Positions 1 to 8,161 of a stretch of 53,709 nucleotides of DNA are shown here, in pieces. Numbering within the stretch: position 1 is the stretch's first letter; the number at the start of each line of letters is the position of its first letter. This stretch comes from Cyanobacteria bacterium REEB67 (lineage in GTDB: Bacteria > Cyanobacteriota > Vampirovibrionia > Obscuribacterales > Obscuribacteraceae). The notes beneath the pieces are model-generated. The model was given only the letters and a program-made list of their open reading frames with translations, searched no databases and had not been told where the DNA came from. Both the position numbers and the translations under genes were made by a program. The stretch lies in the NCBI GenBank assembly GCA_018971775.1, contig JAGXAB010000045.1, forward strand, positions 1-53,709, in the 5' to 3' direction.

Positions 1-8
1 CCCACCAG

Positions 9-749
9 TCAATCCTCCTGAAACTCTCTTATCTCGCCGGCCACTTCGACTCGTTCAAGCATGTCCAAAGCGGCCTTCAGAATTTTGTGCTGCAGCCCGA
101 CGTCGTTCGCCCTGCCCAAAGGAAATCCGAATCCATATGGAACTTCAAGGGCGCGGGGCGGGCGCACCTTCTCTGTAATCTCACGCAGTAATGATATGGT
201 CACCGTGCTTATTCCAGACTCTTCCAGAGCCCGTGCAACCAGACTGGCAGTCTGATTGCACATTGGTCAGACAGGTGTTAACAATGCCAAATCGACGCTG
301 TCGGATCTGAGCAATGCCGCTACCTCTGGCGCGGTCTTTTTCCGGAGCTCACCGACCCTGGGAAGCGATCCCATGAAACTGTAATGAAAAGACGCCAGGC
401 TCCCCAGTTTTCCTTCCTTCACTAGTTCTGTTAAGCGATCAATTGGATACACAGCATTTAGGTCGTCCATAATCCCGCTTTGATCGAATTCTTTGCTTGT
501 GTGCGATATCGCTATGTCGGACAATCTGGCTGATGCAGGCAGTTGCCGGAAAGAGCAATCGCTTGCCAAAAACGCGCCACTGAATGGTTTGTCCTCGCGT
601 AAATGCAATCCTGCCGTCGTAACAAGTGCGATACGACATTCCTTGAGTGGCTTTGGCAACCTGTGCAGTGCTGGTGTCTCTAAGTCCGGAAAGGGATATC
701 GCTCAACGAATCTACGAGAGGACGAATCCATATCTGAAAGTCTTGCCAT
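9..749 (-). CDS. GrdB-like reductase family selenoprotein with UxxC motif (UGA read-through)
   Basis: Two open segments (267-749 and 9-263) are in one frame and separated only by a TGA at 267-269. Reading TGA as selenocysteine gives a 246-aa protein with the motif LLTPV-U-PMC, a UxxC redox pair like thioredoxin CxxC, followed by NQTASLVARALEESG. This matches the glycine/sarcosine/betaine reductase selenoprotein B family (GRDB, Pfam PF07355), whose short members carry U or C here. The residues after U (PYGFGFPLGRANDVGLQH) are typical of the short form. A hairpin just after the UGA (separate entry) supports Sec insertion. It is the last gene of a three-gene operon, 8 bp after the kinase. Substrate unknown; the short form is not a genuine glycine reductase subunit set. 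A sequencing error or nonsense mutation is the alternative, but the cysteine position and hairpin argue against it. Confidence 0.82.
234..260 (-). promoter_or_regulatory. SECIS-like hairpin downstream of Sec UGA
   Basis: On the minus strand, 6 nt after the TGA at 269-267, TGCAATCAGACT pairs with AGTCTGGTTGCA around a GCC loop: 12 pairs, one of them U.G. The loop begins about 18 nt after the UGA, the distance seen in bacterial SECIS elements such as E. coli fdhF, where SelB binds the apical loop. The loop here lacks the GGU of the E. coli element, so recognition by SelB is inferred. Confidence 0.7.
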
Positions 750-757
750 GATTACTC

Positions 758-1969
758 CTATACCAAAGCTCGCTCAAACAAAGTGCGTACATGCTCTTTC
801 GGCTTGATTAAAAACGTCGTAGCATCCGCTAAAAGTCGCTCAAATTGAGACGCGGTCAAAGGGAATGCGAACCCTGCCGCTCCCAAAAGTCGCCTCAGGA
901 TCTCTGCTCCGCAATGCGCGATACTGCTTTCATAGAGCACCCAAGCTTCTTCTAGCGAACTGTTTCCAGACTCGAACAAGTCGTTTGCATAAGCTGCCAT
1001 GAAGCGTCCTAATTCTCCGGCGACCTCTCTTTGGTCCAATCCGGCAACAAGCCGGCAGGCCCACAAATGCGCGCAAAACATTCCCAGATCAAATCCTGGG
1101 CACCCATAATCACACAGCTCGGCGTCAACAACACCAAGTCTCTCACCGGACAGTACAAGAATACTTTCTGTGTGTAAGTCGCCGTGTGTCAGCACACCGC
1201 TGTGACCTTGATTGAACGTGCGTTCCAGTTCAAGGACAGTCGGCAATACTTGCTGCGCCTGGCCTTTTAAGTAATGCTCTTGTAGTCTAATTCGCTCGTC
1301 CAATGTGATCCTTGCCGATCTTTGTTCAATTTGAGGTTTTTTGTTCTCTGTCTCTTCCCAAATTGAGCGCATTTTCTCTGGCTCAAGCAGCGGCAAGCTG
1401 AAGACAAATGGTCTGTTTTGGGCAGCGCTCGGATTGGCGACTGACGGTGCAACGTCTCTACTACTGCTGTGAACTTGCCGCAAGAATTGACCGAGATGCA
1501 TAAGCAAATGGTCTGCTGTATTGCGTTTCTGCTGGAGGAATTCGCCCAGCGAGCACTCTGGTTTCAGATCTTCCATGATCACCACTCGCATTTCTTTGTC
1601 AAAATGAAGCAAATGTGGCGTCGTTACTACATTATCTGATCCAAGCAGCTCCGCAAGCTTGAACCACCGCACCTCAAATTCCAGCCGGCTTTCAGGAAAG
1701 ACAATTTCTGGATAGCGTTCCAATCTTCCGTTAGCAGGAACATGCTTGACCACGAGACTGCGCTTGCTCCCATCTGGCCGTTCAAACGTTATACGGCGCA
1801 CCCTGTTTATGTTGCCGCTTAGATCCGCGACCTGCGTTTGAGTCCCTGCCAAATCCCCAAGGTTCAATTGCAAGCTGATGTCTTTGACAAATTCCACAAA
1901 CTCATCATCACTTTTTAGTTCGCATTCATCCGTGGATCTGCTTTCCGCGCGGCACGCCTTCTCTGTCAT
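758..1969 (-). CDS. Methylthioribose-kinase-like small-molecule phosphotransferase
   Basis: 403-aa protein kinase-like fold of the aminoglycoside/choline/methylthioribose kinase superfamily. The catalytic loop THGDLHTES lies near residue 260 and the metal-binding segment VVDAELCDYGCPGFDLG near 280. The HGDLHT signature, the following GFDLG and the length (about 400 aa) fit methylthioribose kinase (MtnK) best, but the usual DPEFAFYG is changed to DAELCDYG, so the substrate may differ. It would transfer the ATP gamma-phosphate to a sugar or alcohol in the cytoplasm. Its ATG overlaps the stop of the preceding glycosyltransferase by 4 bp and the selenoprotein follows after 8 bp, so all three are co-transcribed and probably translationally coupled. 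A neighbouring glycosyltransferase suggests a sugar substrate. No mtnA-like isomerase is seen nearby. Confidence 0.72.
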   Translation of the reverse strand: MTEKACRAESRSTDECELKSDDEFVEFVKDISLQLNLGDLAGTQTQVADLSGNINRVRRITFERPDGSKRSLVVKHVPANGRLERYPEIVFPESRLEFEVRWFKLAELLGSDNVVTTPHLLHFDKEMRVVIMEDLKPECSLGEFLQQKRNTADHLLMHLGQFLRQVHSSSRDVAPSVANPSAAQNRPFVFSLPLLEPEKMRSIWEETENKKPQIEQRSARITLDERIRLQEHYLKGQAQQVLPTVLELERTFNQGHSGVLTHGDLHTESILVLSGERLGVVDAELCDYGCPGFDLGMFCAHLWACRLVAGLDQREVAGELGRFMAAYANDLFESGNSSLEEAWVLYESSIAHCGAEILRRLLGAAGFAFPLTASQFERLLADATTFLIKPKEHVRTLFERALV

Positions 1970-2673
1970 GACTCTCTCCCTACTAGCAAGCCCAACTCCT
2001 TCAGCACCTCTCTACTTGCAGGCGCTCCATCCTTTCTTTGAGCAAGCCACTTGCAGAACCGACCTAGCGACTGCTGATCGTCAATGTCCTCGCTGATATC
2101 TAGAAAGGACACTTCCAAGCCGAGCCTTGCACAGTTTTTGACCGTCTCCACAAACACTGAGTCGCCACCCCACTGAATCCCATCAAACATCCGGTCATGT
2201 ACTTTATTGGCACCAAAAGCCCAATAACCGCCATCACGACTCGGGCCAAGCAACACATTCCACTGCTCCATCTGGCTCAATGTTTTTTCGATGCCGGACA
2301 GAGGCAATTCGGGCATGTCGGTTCCGAAGATGATTACAGCCAAGTGCGATGACAAGAGCGTCTTTACGCAATTCAGCATTCGCTCACCGAGATCTTCTCC
2401 TTCTTGCTGCACCAAACTGAAATCGTATTTGGCAGCCAGGTCAGGCAACAGTTTGCCAGTCACATCCGGATAAACTGCAAGGTAATGCTTGACGCTTTTA
2501 ATGCTTTTGAGACTTGCCAAGCAATCTTCGAGGAGGGCTAAATAAAGCTTTCTGGCTTGCTCCTGACCTAAAGTATTGGCCAGTCGTGTTTTAACAGGCA
2601 CAAGCTCAGGGTTCTTAGCGAATGCCACAAAAGCTGCCTGGCCGCCGCCACTTAGTCCTTCTTGATTACTCAT
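1966..2673 (-). CDS. TIGR04282/DUF2064-type glycosyltransferase
   Basis: About 235 aa, GT-A-like nucleotide-sugar transferase of the DUF2064 (TIGR04282) family, which is often found in arsenosugar biosynthesis loci. Seen: FAKNPELVPVKTRLA (N-terminal nucleotide-binding segment), GEDLGERML, FGTDMPELP (metal-binding DxP segment) and LGPSRDGGYWAFG. An upstream in-frame ATG at 2715 lies before the predicted transcription start of the ECF-type promoter, so I place the start at the ATG at 2673, which has GGTGAG a few bases upstream. First gene of the operon with the kinase and the selenoprotein. A TIGR04283-type transferase, the usual companion of this family, is at 40703-41392, on the other side of the mobile block. 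An arsenosugar or related glycan role is inference only. Confidence 0.75.
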   Translation of the reverse strand: MSNQEGLSGGGQAAFVAFAKNPELVPVKTRLANTLGQEQARKLYLALLEDCLASLKSIKSVKHYLAVYPDVTGKLLPDLAAKYDFSLVQQEGEDLGERMLNCVKTLLSSHLAVIIFGTDMPELPLSGIEKTLSQMEQWNVLLGPSRDGGYWAFGANKVHDRMFDGIQWGGDSVFVETVKNCARLGLEVSFLDISEDIDDQQSLGRFCKWLAQRKDGAPASREVLKELGLLVGRES

Positions 2674-2704
2674 TCTCACCAGCCCGCAGAAAACACCAAA
2701 AATA

Positions 2705-2733
2705 CAAACGATCAATTGCAGCGGCTTATTCCC
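2705..2733 (-). promoter_or_regulatory. ECF-type promoter for selenoprotein operon
   Basis: -35 element GGGAATAAGC (2724-2733), 13-bp gap, CGTTTG (2705-2710). Same elements and same spacing as six other sites in the window. Predicted start about 2698 gives a 25-nt leader before the ATG at 2673. Confidence 0.7.
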
Positions 2734-2983
2734 AAATTTGCTTTTTGTTTGCTCATTTGGTCATTAGAGAATAGATCGCAGGGGTGGCTATTGCCTCAAG
2801 ACCCAGGGCATCAAATCGTTCAGCGCACGCTTTTGACAGCCTCGATAAGCAATAATTCGTTGCTTATAGGAGAATCTGGCTGTAATGTTCCTGCTGACAA
2901 CCGAGCGGTCAAGCAGCATGTAATTCCGATTTCGCATAGGCCGGTACGCGGGCTGACGGTTGCAACTCTTTGAAAACCGCGAC
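2734..2983. other. Non-coding junction before the transposon
   Basis: No convincing gene. It holds an inverted repeat ATAAGCAA/TTGCTTAT (about 2846-2866). This is where the host operon ends and mobile DNA begins; the exact left junction of the larger element is not visible. Confidence 0.4.
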
Positions 2984-2989
2984 TTGGCT
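2984..2989. repeat. Target site duplication TTGGCT (left copy)
   Basis: TTGGCT directly precedes the left end and is repeated at 6130-6135 directly after the right end. Removing the element and one copy restores a continuous flank. Confidence 0.9.
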
Positions 2990-3039
2990 TGTGACTTTGC
3001 ACGATAAATGGTGCAGCTTTTTGCACGATATTTGGTGCA
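2990..3039 (+). repeat. Left terminal inverted repeat with two transposase-site motifs
   Basis: Starts TGTGAC at 2990. Contains two copies of the motif TTTGCACGATAAATGGTGCA (the second has TATTTGG in the middle). Over about 49 bp it matches the inverted right end with about five differences. Confidence 0.9.
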
Positions 3040-3065
3040 TTAGACCAGTCTACTTATACTCTCAT

Positions 3066-3614
3066 TCACGAACGAAGATATCTGTAGAGGGTCGTAAAAT
3101 GCACCCCAAATATATTTGCCACGTATTGAATAGACTTGCCTTGTTTCAAAAGCTTCTTTGCTAATTTTAGCTGATCGTCATCTAGTTTTATAGGCCTTCC
3201 AAACTTTACCCCTCGCTCTAAAGCTTCCCGGCGTCCTGCTTCTGTCCTGTCTCTTATGAGGTCTCGTTCAAATTCAGACAGACCAGCAAAGAATGTCATA
3301 ACGAGTTTGCCGGTAGCAGATGTGGTATCAGCCCATTCCTCATCCAATGACTTAAAGTCAGCACCACGCTCCTTTAGCGTCTCAATGGTTTCTAGCAATA
3401 CTTTTGTTGATCGTGCTAACCGGTCCAGGCGACAAATGATCAAAACATCATCCTTCCTGATCTGCTGCATCATGCGCTCAAACTCAGGCCTGCTGCGACC
3501 GGCGCCAGAAACCTTTTCTTTATAGATAAGCTCACAACCAGCGCGCTCAAGCGCCCGCACTTGGATATCCAAGCTTTGCTCTTTCGTAGATACTCTTGCA
3601 TAGCCAATCTTCAC
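3066..3614 (-). CDS. tniR: Serine resolvase (transposon cointegrate resolution)
   Basis: 182 aa, small serine recombinase. The nucleophile serine is in YARVSTKEQ near residue 10, the catalytic arginines in CRLDRLARS near 66-72, and the dimer helix follows FFAGLSEFERDLIRDRT. The C-terminal helix-turn-helix after GRPIKL ends YVANIFGVHFTTLYRYLRS. Full length for the family. It would resolve cointegrates at a res site in the intergenic region upstream (3615-3772). Transcribed divergently from the transposase, as in Tn552. It could equally be named bin/tnpR; the symbol follows the Tn402 convention. Confidence 0.93.
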   Translation of the reverse strand: MKIGYARVSTKEQSLDIQVRALERAGCELIYKEKVSGAGRSRPEFERMMQQIRKDDVLIICRLDRLARSTKVLLETIETLKERGADFKSLDEEWADTTSATGKLVMTFFAGLSEFERDLIRDRTEAGRREALERGVKFGRPIKLDDDQLKLAKKLLKQGKSIQYVANIFGVHFTTLYRYLRS

Positions 3615-3629
3615 GGCTTCTTCTTTTCC

Positions 3630-3755
3630 TTTTGATTAGCAAAAGTTATAGCTTTAGATTATCCTTTTACTAGAATCTTTTGCTAGTCTTTGCATGCACT
3701 TTTCAGGGATATATGGGCGTCTAGCGAATCTTAGGATTTTCGCTAATACACTCTA
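3630..3755. promoter_or_regulatory. Candidate res site between resolvase and transposase
   Basis: The 158-bp gap holds several inverted half-sites: TTAGCAAAAG and CTTTTGCTAG, ACTAG...CTAGT, and TAGCGAA...TTTTCGCTA. Such paired half-sites are expected for resolvase binding. It must also contain both divergent promoters. Confidence 0.55.
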
Positions 3756-3772
3756 CTACGGAAAAACAACCT

Positions 3773-5227
3773 TTGAAAGAACAGTTGCTTCAGGATGACT
3801 CCGACTCTCTCAATGAAAAGTACCTGCTCATAGCTCCTTGCATCGAGCAGGGGATGTCTCTGCTACAGCGATCCAAAGAAACTGGCGTTCACAGGAACAC
3901 TCTTGGGCGGCTCAAAAGACGCTTTGAGAACGGCGGCATGACAGCGCTAGAAAGGACAGCTAGAGCCGATAAAGATTCTCATGAAGTAACACCTATCGTC
4001 TCTGAAATCATCCGCGCTCACCTTATTGTTATGCATCATCAAAGCGTAAAGACGGTTCAGAGGCTTGTTACCAGGATTTGCGAAAAACAAGATTGGCAGC
4101 CTCCAACATACTGGACAGTTTATCGAATCAAACAAAAGATACCCAAAGATCTTCTTGCCCTATCCAAGAACCGTGCTGAGTACAAGCGGCTTTACGAGCT
4201 AGTCCACCGCTTTGAGGCTAGTACTCCTAACGAGCTCTGGCAAGCGGACCACAACTTCATGGACATCTTGGTTTGGGACGAAAATGGCAATGCTATCAAG
4301 CCAGTTCTTACGGTGATTCTGGACGACTACAGCCGAGCTGTTGCAGGCTATTTTATAGACTTTTCTCCCCCTTCGGCTCAAAGAACCGCTACGGCGCTCA
4401 GACGCGCAATTTGGCACAAACCAGAGCCTAAGTGGCTAGTATGCGGCATTCCAGACAAACTATATACCGATCGTGGCGCTGATTTCGTATCTCGTCGCCT
4501 TCATCAAATTTCAGTAGAGCTAGATTTCGAGCTGATAAAGGGCCGCCCCTATCATCCGCAGGGCAAGGGCAAAATAGAGCGATTTTTCGAGACCATGAAC
4601 CAGAAGTTTCTCTGCCAGCTCGATGGCTACACACCAGAAAACAAAGCACCGCAAAAGCCAGGTTTGACACTAGATCAGCTGAAAAAAGCTTTCCACGACT
4701 GGCTTGTCAACGAGTACATGCAAGAAAAAAACGAAGAGATTGGTGAGTCTCCGTTTGTGCGCTGGACAAAGATGTTGCAAGTACCACGAATGCCCAAATC
4801 GGTGGACGAGCTGCATTTACTTCTCATGTGCGTCTCCGATTCCCGGAAGGTACACCCAAGTGGAATTAAGATTAACACCTTCCGGTATATCTCGACCGAG
4901 CTGCAAAACGGCTATGTCTCTGAATCTGTACAGGTTCGCTTCGATCCTATTGACCTCTCTAAGATTTTTGTTTTTCACAAAGACGTATTCATTTGCGAAG
5001 CAGAATGCAAGGAACTCAATGGCAAACAGTACACAGTATCCGAAATTATGGTGGCTCGCGCCTCACGCAGAAAGGAGTTGAATGCTCAAATATCTTCTAG
5101 CAAGAAGTTGGTTGAGACTTACTCAGGACTAGCGGCAAGACTGCCTACCTCGCCTCAACCAACACCAGGCACCACTCAGCCCATGGTTACTCCGTCAACA
5201 ATAAAGAGGTACACCGTTGATGAATGA
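3773..5227 (+). CDS. tniA: DDE transposase, Tn552 p480/TniA family
   Basis: 484 aa from a TTG start. The N-terminus has helix-turn-helix domains (SKETGVHRNTLGRLKRRF). The rve integrase core has the first aspartate in WQADHNFMD (about 157), DDYSR (about 183), the second aspartate in YTDRGADF (about 231) and the glutamate in PQGKGKIERFFE (about 268). A Mu-transposase-like C-terminal domain follows, ending in a proline/threonine-rich tail that probably contacts the ATPase partner. It makes the strand cuts and joins at the element ends. Its end overlaps the ATPase gene, so the two are translationally coupled. Confidence 0.93.
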   Translation: MKEQLLQDDSDSLNEKYLLIAPCIEQGMSLLQRSKETGVHRNTLGRLKRRFENGGMTALERTARADKDSHEVTPIVSEIIRAHLIVMHHQSVKTVQRLVTRICEKQDWQPPTYWTVYRIKQKIPKDLLALSKNRAEYKRLYELVHRFEASTPNELWQADHNFMDILVWDENGNAIKPVLTVILDDYSRAVAGYFIDFSPPSAQRTATALRRAIWHKPEPKWLVCGIPDKLYTDRGADFVSRRLHQISVELDFELIKGRPYHPQGKGKIERFFETMNQKFLCQLDGYTPENKAPQKPGLTLDQLKKAFHDWLVNEYMQEKNEEIGESPFVRWTKMLQVPRMPKSVDELHLLLMCVSDSRKVHPSGIKINTFRYISTELQNGYVSESVQVRFDPIDLSKIFVFHKDVFICEAECKELNGKQYTVSEIMVARASRRKELNAQISSSKKLVETYSGLAARLPTSPQPTPGTTQPMVTPSTIKRYTVDE

Positions 5228-6014
5228 TAGTTTTGTAGAAACCAGACAGCACAAACGCTTTGTGGAGTTTGCCGACTCTTGCCGGAAGAGCCGTGGGCTC
5301 GGTATTTGCACCGGTAAGCCAGGCGTCGGCAAAGAGTCTTCTGCACTAATGTATTCTCAATGGGCAAACATACAGCCTCTTCTTGAGCGTGCAAGACGAC
5401 CCAATACGGCCCCTCCAAAGCTGACTCGATGCCATACTGGCTACTGGTCAGCGGAAGTGAACTGCACACTGAAATGTATGCGCACTTCAATTACGCTGCT
5501 AAGAAACAAGTTCGATTCTCTCGTCAAGGAGTCCGTCTATTGGCATGAGCCAGAACGTTGGCACCAGCCAATTCAGATAGACTTTATGGAACTGCTCATA
5601 GTCAACAATGCGCACCGCCTTTCCTACCAATGCCTAGAGGCTCTCAACGACTTCAGAAAGAAGCACCGGCTTGGACTCATCCTAATCGGCAGCCAGGGAT
5701 TTGATCGCCGAATCAGAATATATGACCTGCTGGACTGCGATGTGTCGCTCTATCACGAGTACTCAAAGCCAAGAGCTGAAGAATTGCGCGAAATACTGAC
5801 CCTTGCCTGGCAGTCGGAAACAGTCACTGTGGACGATGCCGCCATTACCATTATCGAAGAAGCAAGCAATCTCAATATTCATAAAGCTTTGAAGCTCCAG
5901 CGAGAAATTGAGCGAGTTCGAACTATAAATTCCATCACAGTTATATCCCCAGAGGTCGTCCATGCCGCTGGAGCAAGTTTGCTTATGGATCTACCTGCCA
6001 GGCCAAAAACCTAG
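5220..6014 (+). CDS. tniB: TniB/p271-type AAA+ transposition ATPase
   Basis: 264 aa. The ATG at 5220 has AAAGAGG about 11 bp upstream and lies inside the transposase gene. Walker A is TGKPGVGKE near residue 32; the Walker B region reads LLIVNNAHR near 127, with asparagines where relatives usually have D/E (DEAH/DEAQ), followed by a sensor-like GLILIGSQG. By analogy with TnsC/TniB/MuB it binds target DNA and activates the transposase. The odd Walker B could weaken hydrolysis or just reflect divergence in this branch. Confidence 0.88.
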   Translation: MNDSFVETRQHKRFVEFADSCRKSRGLGICTGKPGVGKESSALMYSQWANIQPLLERARRPNTAPPKLTRCHTGYWSAEVNCTLKCMRTSITLLRNKFDSLVKESVYWHEPERWHQPIQIDFMELLIVNNAHRLSYQCLEALNDFRKKHRLGLILIGSQGFDRRIRIYDLLDCDVSLYHEYSKPRAEELREILTLAWQSETVTVDDAAITIIEEASNLNIHKALKLQREIERVRTINSITVISPEVVHAAGASLLMDLPARPKT

Positions 6015-6060
6015 CCGAAATAAAGCCCTTTTGGCTCACGGCACACCATACATTTGTCTA

Positions 6061-6129
6061 TTGCACCATTTATCGTGCAAGCAACAATTATCTTGCAAAA
6101 AACTGCACCATTTATCATGCAAAGTCACA
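6061..6129 (-). repeat. Right terminal inverted repeat with three motif copies
   Basis: Reading inward on the minus strand from 6129: TGTGACTTTGCATGATAAA, then further copies of the TTGCA-N8-GGTGCA type motif, three in all against two at the left end. Multiple 19-20 bp transposase-binding repeats at the ends are usual in Tn7/Tn402/Tn552 relatives. Confidence 0.88.
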
Positions 6130-6135
6130 TTGGCT
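6130..6135. repeat. Target site duplication TTGGCT (right copy)
   Basis: Direct copy of 2984-2989, immediately after the right inverted repeat. Confidence 0.9.
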
Positions 6136-6428
6136 TTCTGACTATTTGCCATTTTGCGTACAAAAGGAACCCCCGGAGACACCGGGTTCGAAAATTTAGT
6201 GTTAGAGGCACCACGGAAGGTGCCTGACGGTCGTCTGTGTCTATACCGCCTAACTCTGGGCGTATGAGCCGTCGCGCTTTTCGCCCATTATGCCGTCTCA
6301 GCACCACCGCAGTGCTCTGATTGGTTGTGGCTTGTCTTCTATCTTTTGTCGACCCGCACAGCGGAGCCGAGCCGGCTGGGCGTTTTTGCAGCGCGAGCTG
6401 CTTAGACACCGGCTTGGAGGGTTTGGAA
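6136..6428 (+). other. Structured non-coding leader of the GP88-like gene
   Basis: 293 bp without a supported gene. A hairpin AGGCACC...GGTGCCT lies near 6207-6226. GGAGG at 6416-6420 is the ribosome site for the ATG at 6429. Long leaders with hairpins recur before the next plasmid genes. Confidence 0.5.
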
Positions 6429-7223
6429 ATGGCAAATCATGACTATGGACTTGAACTCACGAATAACAGTAAAGTGGGCTGGGCGTTCAGTCTTCCGCGC
6501 AATAAGAGCTGCATAAATGCTACGTCTATCTGCAAAAAGCTTTGTTATGGCAACGGCGTTCGCTACCAGACAGCTGGGCAGAAAGCCAAGCGGGAGCGCA
6601 ACTTTCGCACCGTTCAGTTCTTGCTGAATGAGGGCGGCTCTCAGTTATTAGCCCAAAATCTAGGTTCTATTGTCGAAGCCGCCAGACCTCGCGATTGGCT
6701 CACTGCAAAGATCACGGGCACTCACACTGCTATCCCCTGGACGCTTCGCATACACGATATCGGAGACTTTTTTCACTCAGTTGATTATGTCGAAGCCTGG
6801 ATTTTGACCGTCCAGAAGTACACTGATTGCAAGTTCTGGTTCTATACTCGCAGCTTTTCGGATACCGACCTGTTTGAGGCTCTGACGCGGTTGGCGTCCC
6901 TGCCAAATTGCCAGGGTTGGCTATCCATCGATTCGGATAACTTCGAAAGTGCCATCCTTGCTAAGTGTAAGGCGCCGGCATCAGTATGGAACCTGGCCCT
7001 CTTGCAAGACCGTGACCTCGATGTAGGAGTATTGCCTGCCCTGTCGTCCATGGAAAAACCTGTGGTCATAGTCAATTTCCCTCATCACCGAGGTGGTCGC
7101 CACGTTGAGCCTGTGCGCAATAACATCCTTACCCATTGTCCTGCAGTGGTCGGTGGTCTTAGTTTGAAATCCAGTAAAGACGTTGCCCGCCCGTGCCAAT
7201 CATGCACATTCTGTCTGCCGTAG
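6429..7223 (+). CDS. Gene product 88 (GP88) domain protein
   Basis: 264 aa. It resembles the phage/plasmid GP88 family: the N-terminal NNSKVGWAFSLPRNKSC followed by CKKLCYGNG, a cysteine-rich signature, and a closing CQSCTFC. The biochemical function of the family is unknown; the conserved cysteines suggest metal binding. An ATG at 6429 with GGAGG 8 bp upstream is far better than the in-frame GTG/TTG candidates before it. Common in plasmids and phages, which fits the surrounding backbone genes. Confidence 0.75.
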   Translation: MANHDYGLELTNNSKVGWAFSLPRNKSCINATSICKKLCYGNGVRYQTAGQKAKRERNFRTVQFLLNEGGSQLLAQNLGSIVEAARPRDWLTAKITGTHTAIPWTLRIHDIGDFFHSVDYVEAWILTVQKYTDCKFWFYTRSFSDTDLFEALTRLASLPNCQGWLSIDSDNFESAILAKCKAPASVWNLALLQDRDLDVGVLPALSSMEKPVVIVNFPHHRGGRHVEPVRNNILTHCPAVVGGLSLKSSKDVARPCQSCTFCLP

Positions 7224-7691
7224 TCGCTGCCGGCGTTCGGAACTAGCATTCGTGCTTGTGGTCAAATGGTCTTCTCGATCGTTTGCAGTCCGCTCTCCAC
7301 TGCCGTTTTGCCAAGCTTTTGTTGTTTCTTGTCGTCAAATATGTGCCAGTACTCTGCGCCTTTTACCTTTTGTTGATCTCGTTTGCGTTTTGTCCTGGGC
7401 GTTTTCTTTTCTTTGGGCTCGGATTACCTGGTGATGAGCTTTTCGCTCCAATTATATCTGGCGAATTTAGTCCGCCGGCAAAGGTGAGCTCGGCCCGCCG
7501 CGACGCACCGTATGTAGTGAACTGGGTTCATATCTGTCTTCCGCCAGGGCTGTGTTAAACAAGTGCAAATCCTGGCACACCTTGAATCTTGCGCAATGGC
7601 TAAACCCCTTTGGGGCGCTGCGCGGCCATGCACCAGATTCAACGCGCGCCTCTTTTGGCGCACTTAAACACAGCACTGGAGGTGCCATCTT
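7224..7691 (+). other. Structured non-coding leader before ssb
   Basis: 468 bp. No gene recognised. Near the ssb start it contains ATGGC...CCCCTTTGGGG...GCCAT (about 7596-7629) and GCGCC-TCTTTT-GGCGC (about 7648-7663), a pair of nested hairpins. GGAGGT at 7678-7683 serves ssb. Confidence 0.45.
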
Positions 7692-8081
7692 ATGAATCAA
7701 GTTACTTTCATCGGCAAAGTCGGCGGCGAACCAACTTCTGTAACCTTCACCGATTCGGATAATAAGCTCGCCAAGTTTTCAATTGCAGTGCCGGAGTACT
7801 CTTCCAAAGAAGATAATCCCGAGCCTATGTGGATTGATGTCGACGCCTGGGGCAATCTCGCCGAACGAGTCCTTGCCTACGTAACTAAAGGTCGCGAAGT
7901 TGCTGTCTATGGCAAGTTGACGATCGTCAAATACAACAAAGAAGTAAATGGCGTCACTGTCAAGATGGTCAAACCGGTAGTCAAACTCTCGGGATTCCAT
8001 CTTTGTGGCCCCAAGCCTAAAGCCGAAGATACCGAAGCGCCGGAAGAAAAACCTACGGCTAGAAAACGCAAAGTCGCTTGA
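7692..8081 (+). CDS. ssb: Single-stranded DNA-binding protein
   Basis: 129 aa, OB-fold SSB: MNQVTFIGKVGGEP at the start, the conserved FSIAVPEY strand, MWIDVDAWGNLAERVLAYVTKG and GREVAVYGKL. The C-terminus is basic (ARKRKVA) rather than the acidic DDDIPF tip of chromosomal SSB, so it may not recruit host repair proteins in the usual way; this is common in plasmid and phage SSBs. It probably protects single strands during plasmid transfer or replication. GGAGGT is 8 bp before the ATG. Followed by a strong terminator. Confidence 0.9.
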   Translation: MNQVTFIGKVGGEPTSVTFTDSDNKLAKFSIAVPEYSSKEDNPEPMWIDVDAWGNLAERVLAYVTKGREVAVYGKLTIVKYNKEVNGVTVKMVKPVVKLSGFHLCGPKPKAEDTEAPEEKPTARKRKVA

Positions 8082-8088
8082 TTGAGTC

Positions 8089-8112
8089 GGGCGGGGCTTT
8101 CCCCGCCCTTCT
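8089..8112 (+). terminator. Rho-independent terminator after ssb
   Basis: GGGCGGGG-CTTT-CCCCGCCC followed by TTCTTTCC, starting 7 bp after the ssb stop. Confidence 0.85.
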
Positions 8113-8161
8113 TTCCTTCCTTCTCACTTCTTTCTCACCTGTGAAATTTGGAGTATTTGCG

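Larger units (their letters stand above)
2990..6129 (+). mobile_element. Complete Tn552-type transposon (3140 bp)
   Basis: Bounded by inverted repeats that begin TGTGACTTTGCA and flanked on both sides by the 6-bp duplication TTGGCT (2984-2989 and 6130-6135). It carries a divergent serine resolvase and a transposase-ATPase pair. Gene content, order and protein sizes (182, 484 and about 264 aa) match Tn552 of staphylococci (resolvase, p480, p271) and, more distantly, Tn402/Tn5053 elements; no TniQ is present. The intact duplication and open genes suggest recent, possibly functional transposition. No cargo genes. Confidence 0.93.

Noticed and set aside
758..1969. Aminoglycoside resistance gene
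   Set aside because: Fold is shared, but the HGDLHT...GFDLG pattern and operon context fit a methylthioribose-kinase-like metabolic enzyme better.
2820..3026. 68-aa minus-strand frame before the transposon
   Set aside because: It starts inside the transposon end repeat and has no domain or ribosome site.
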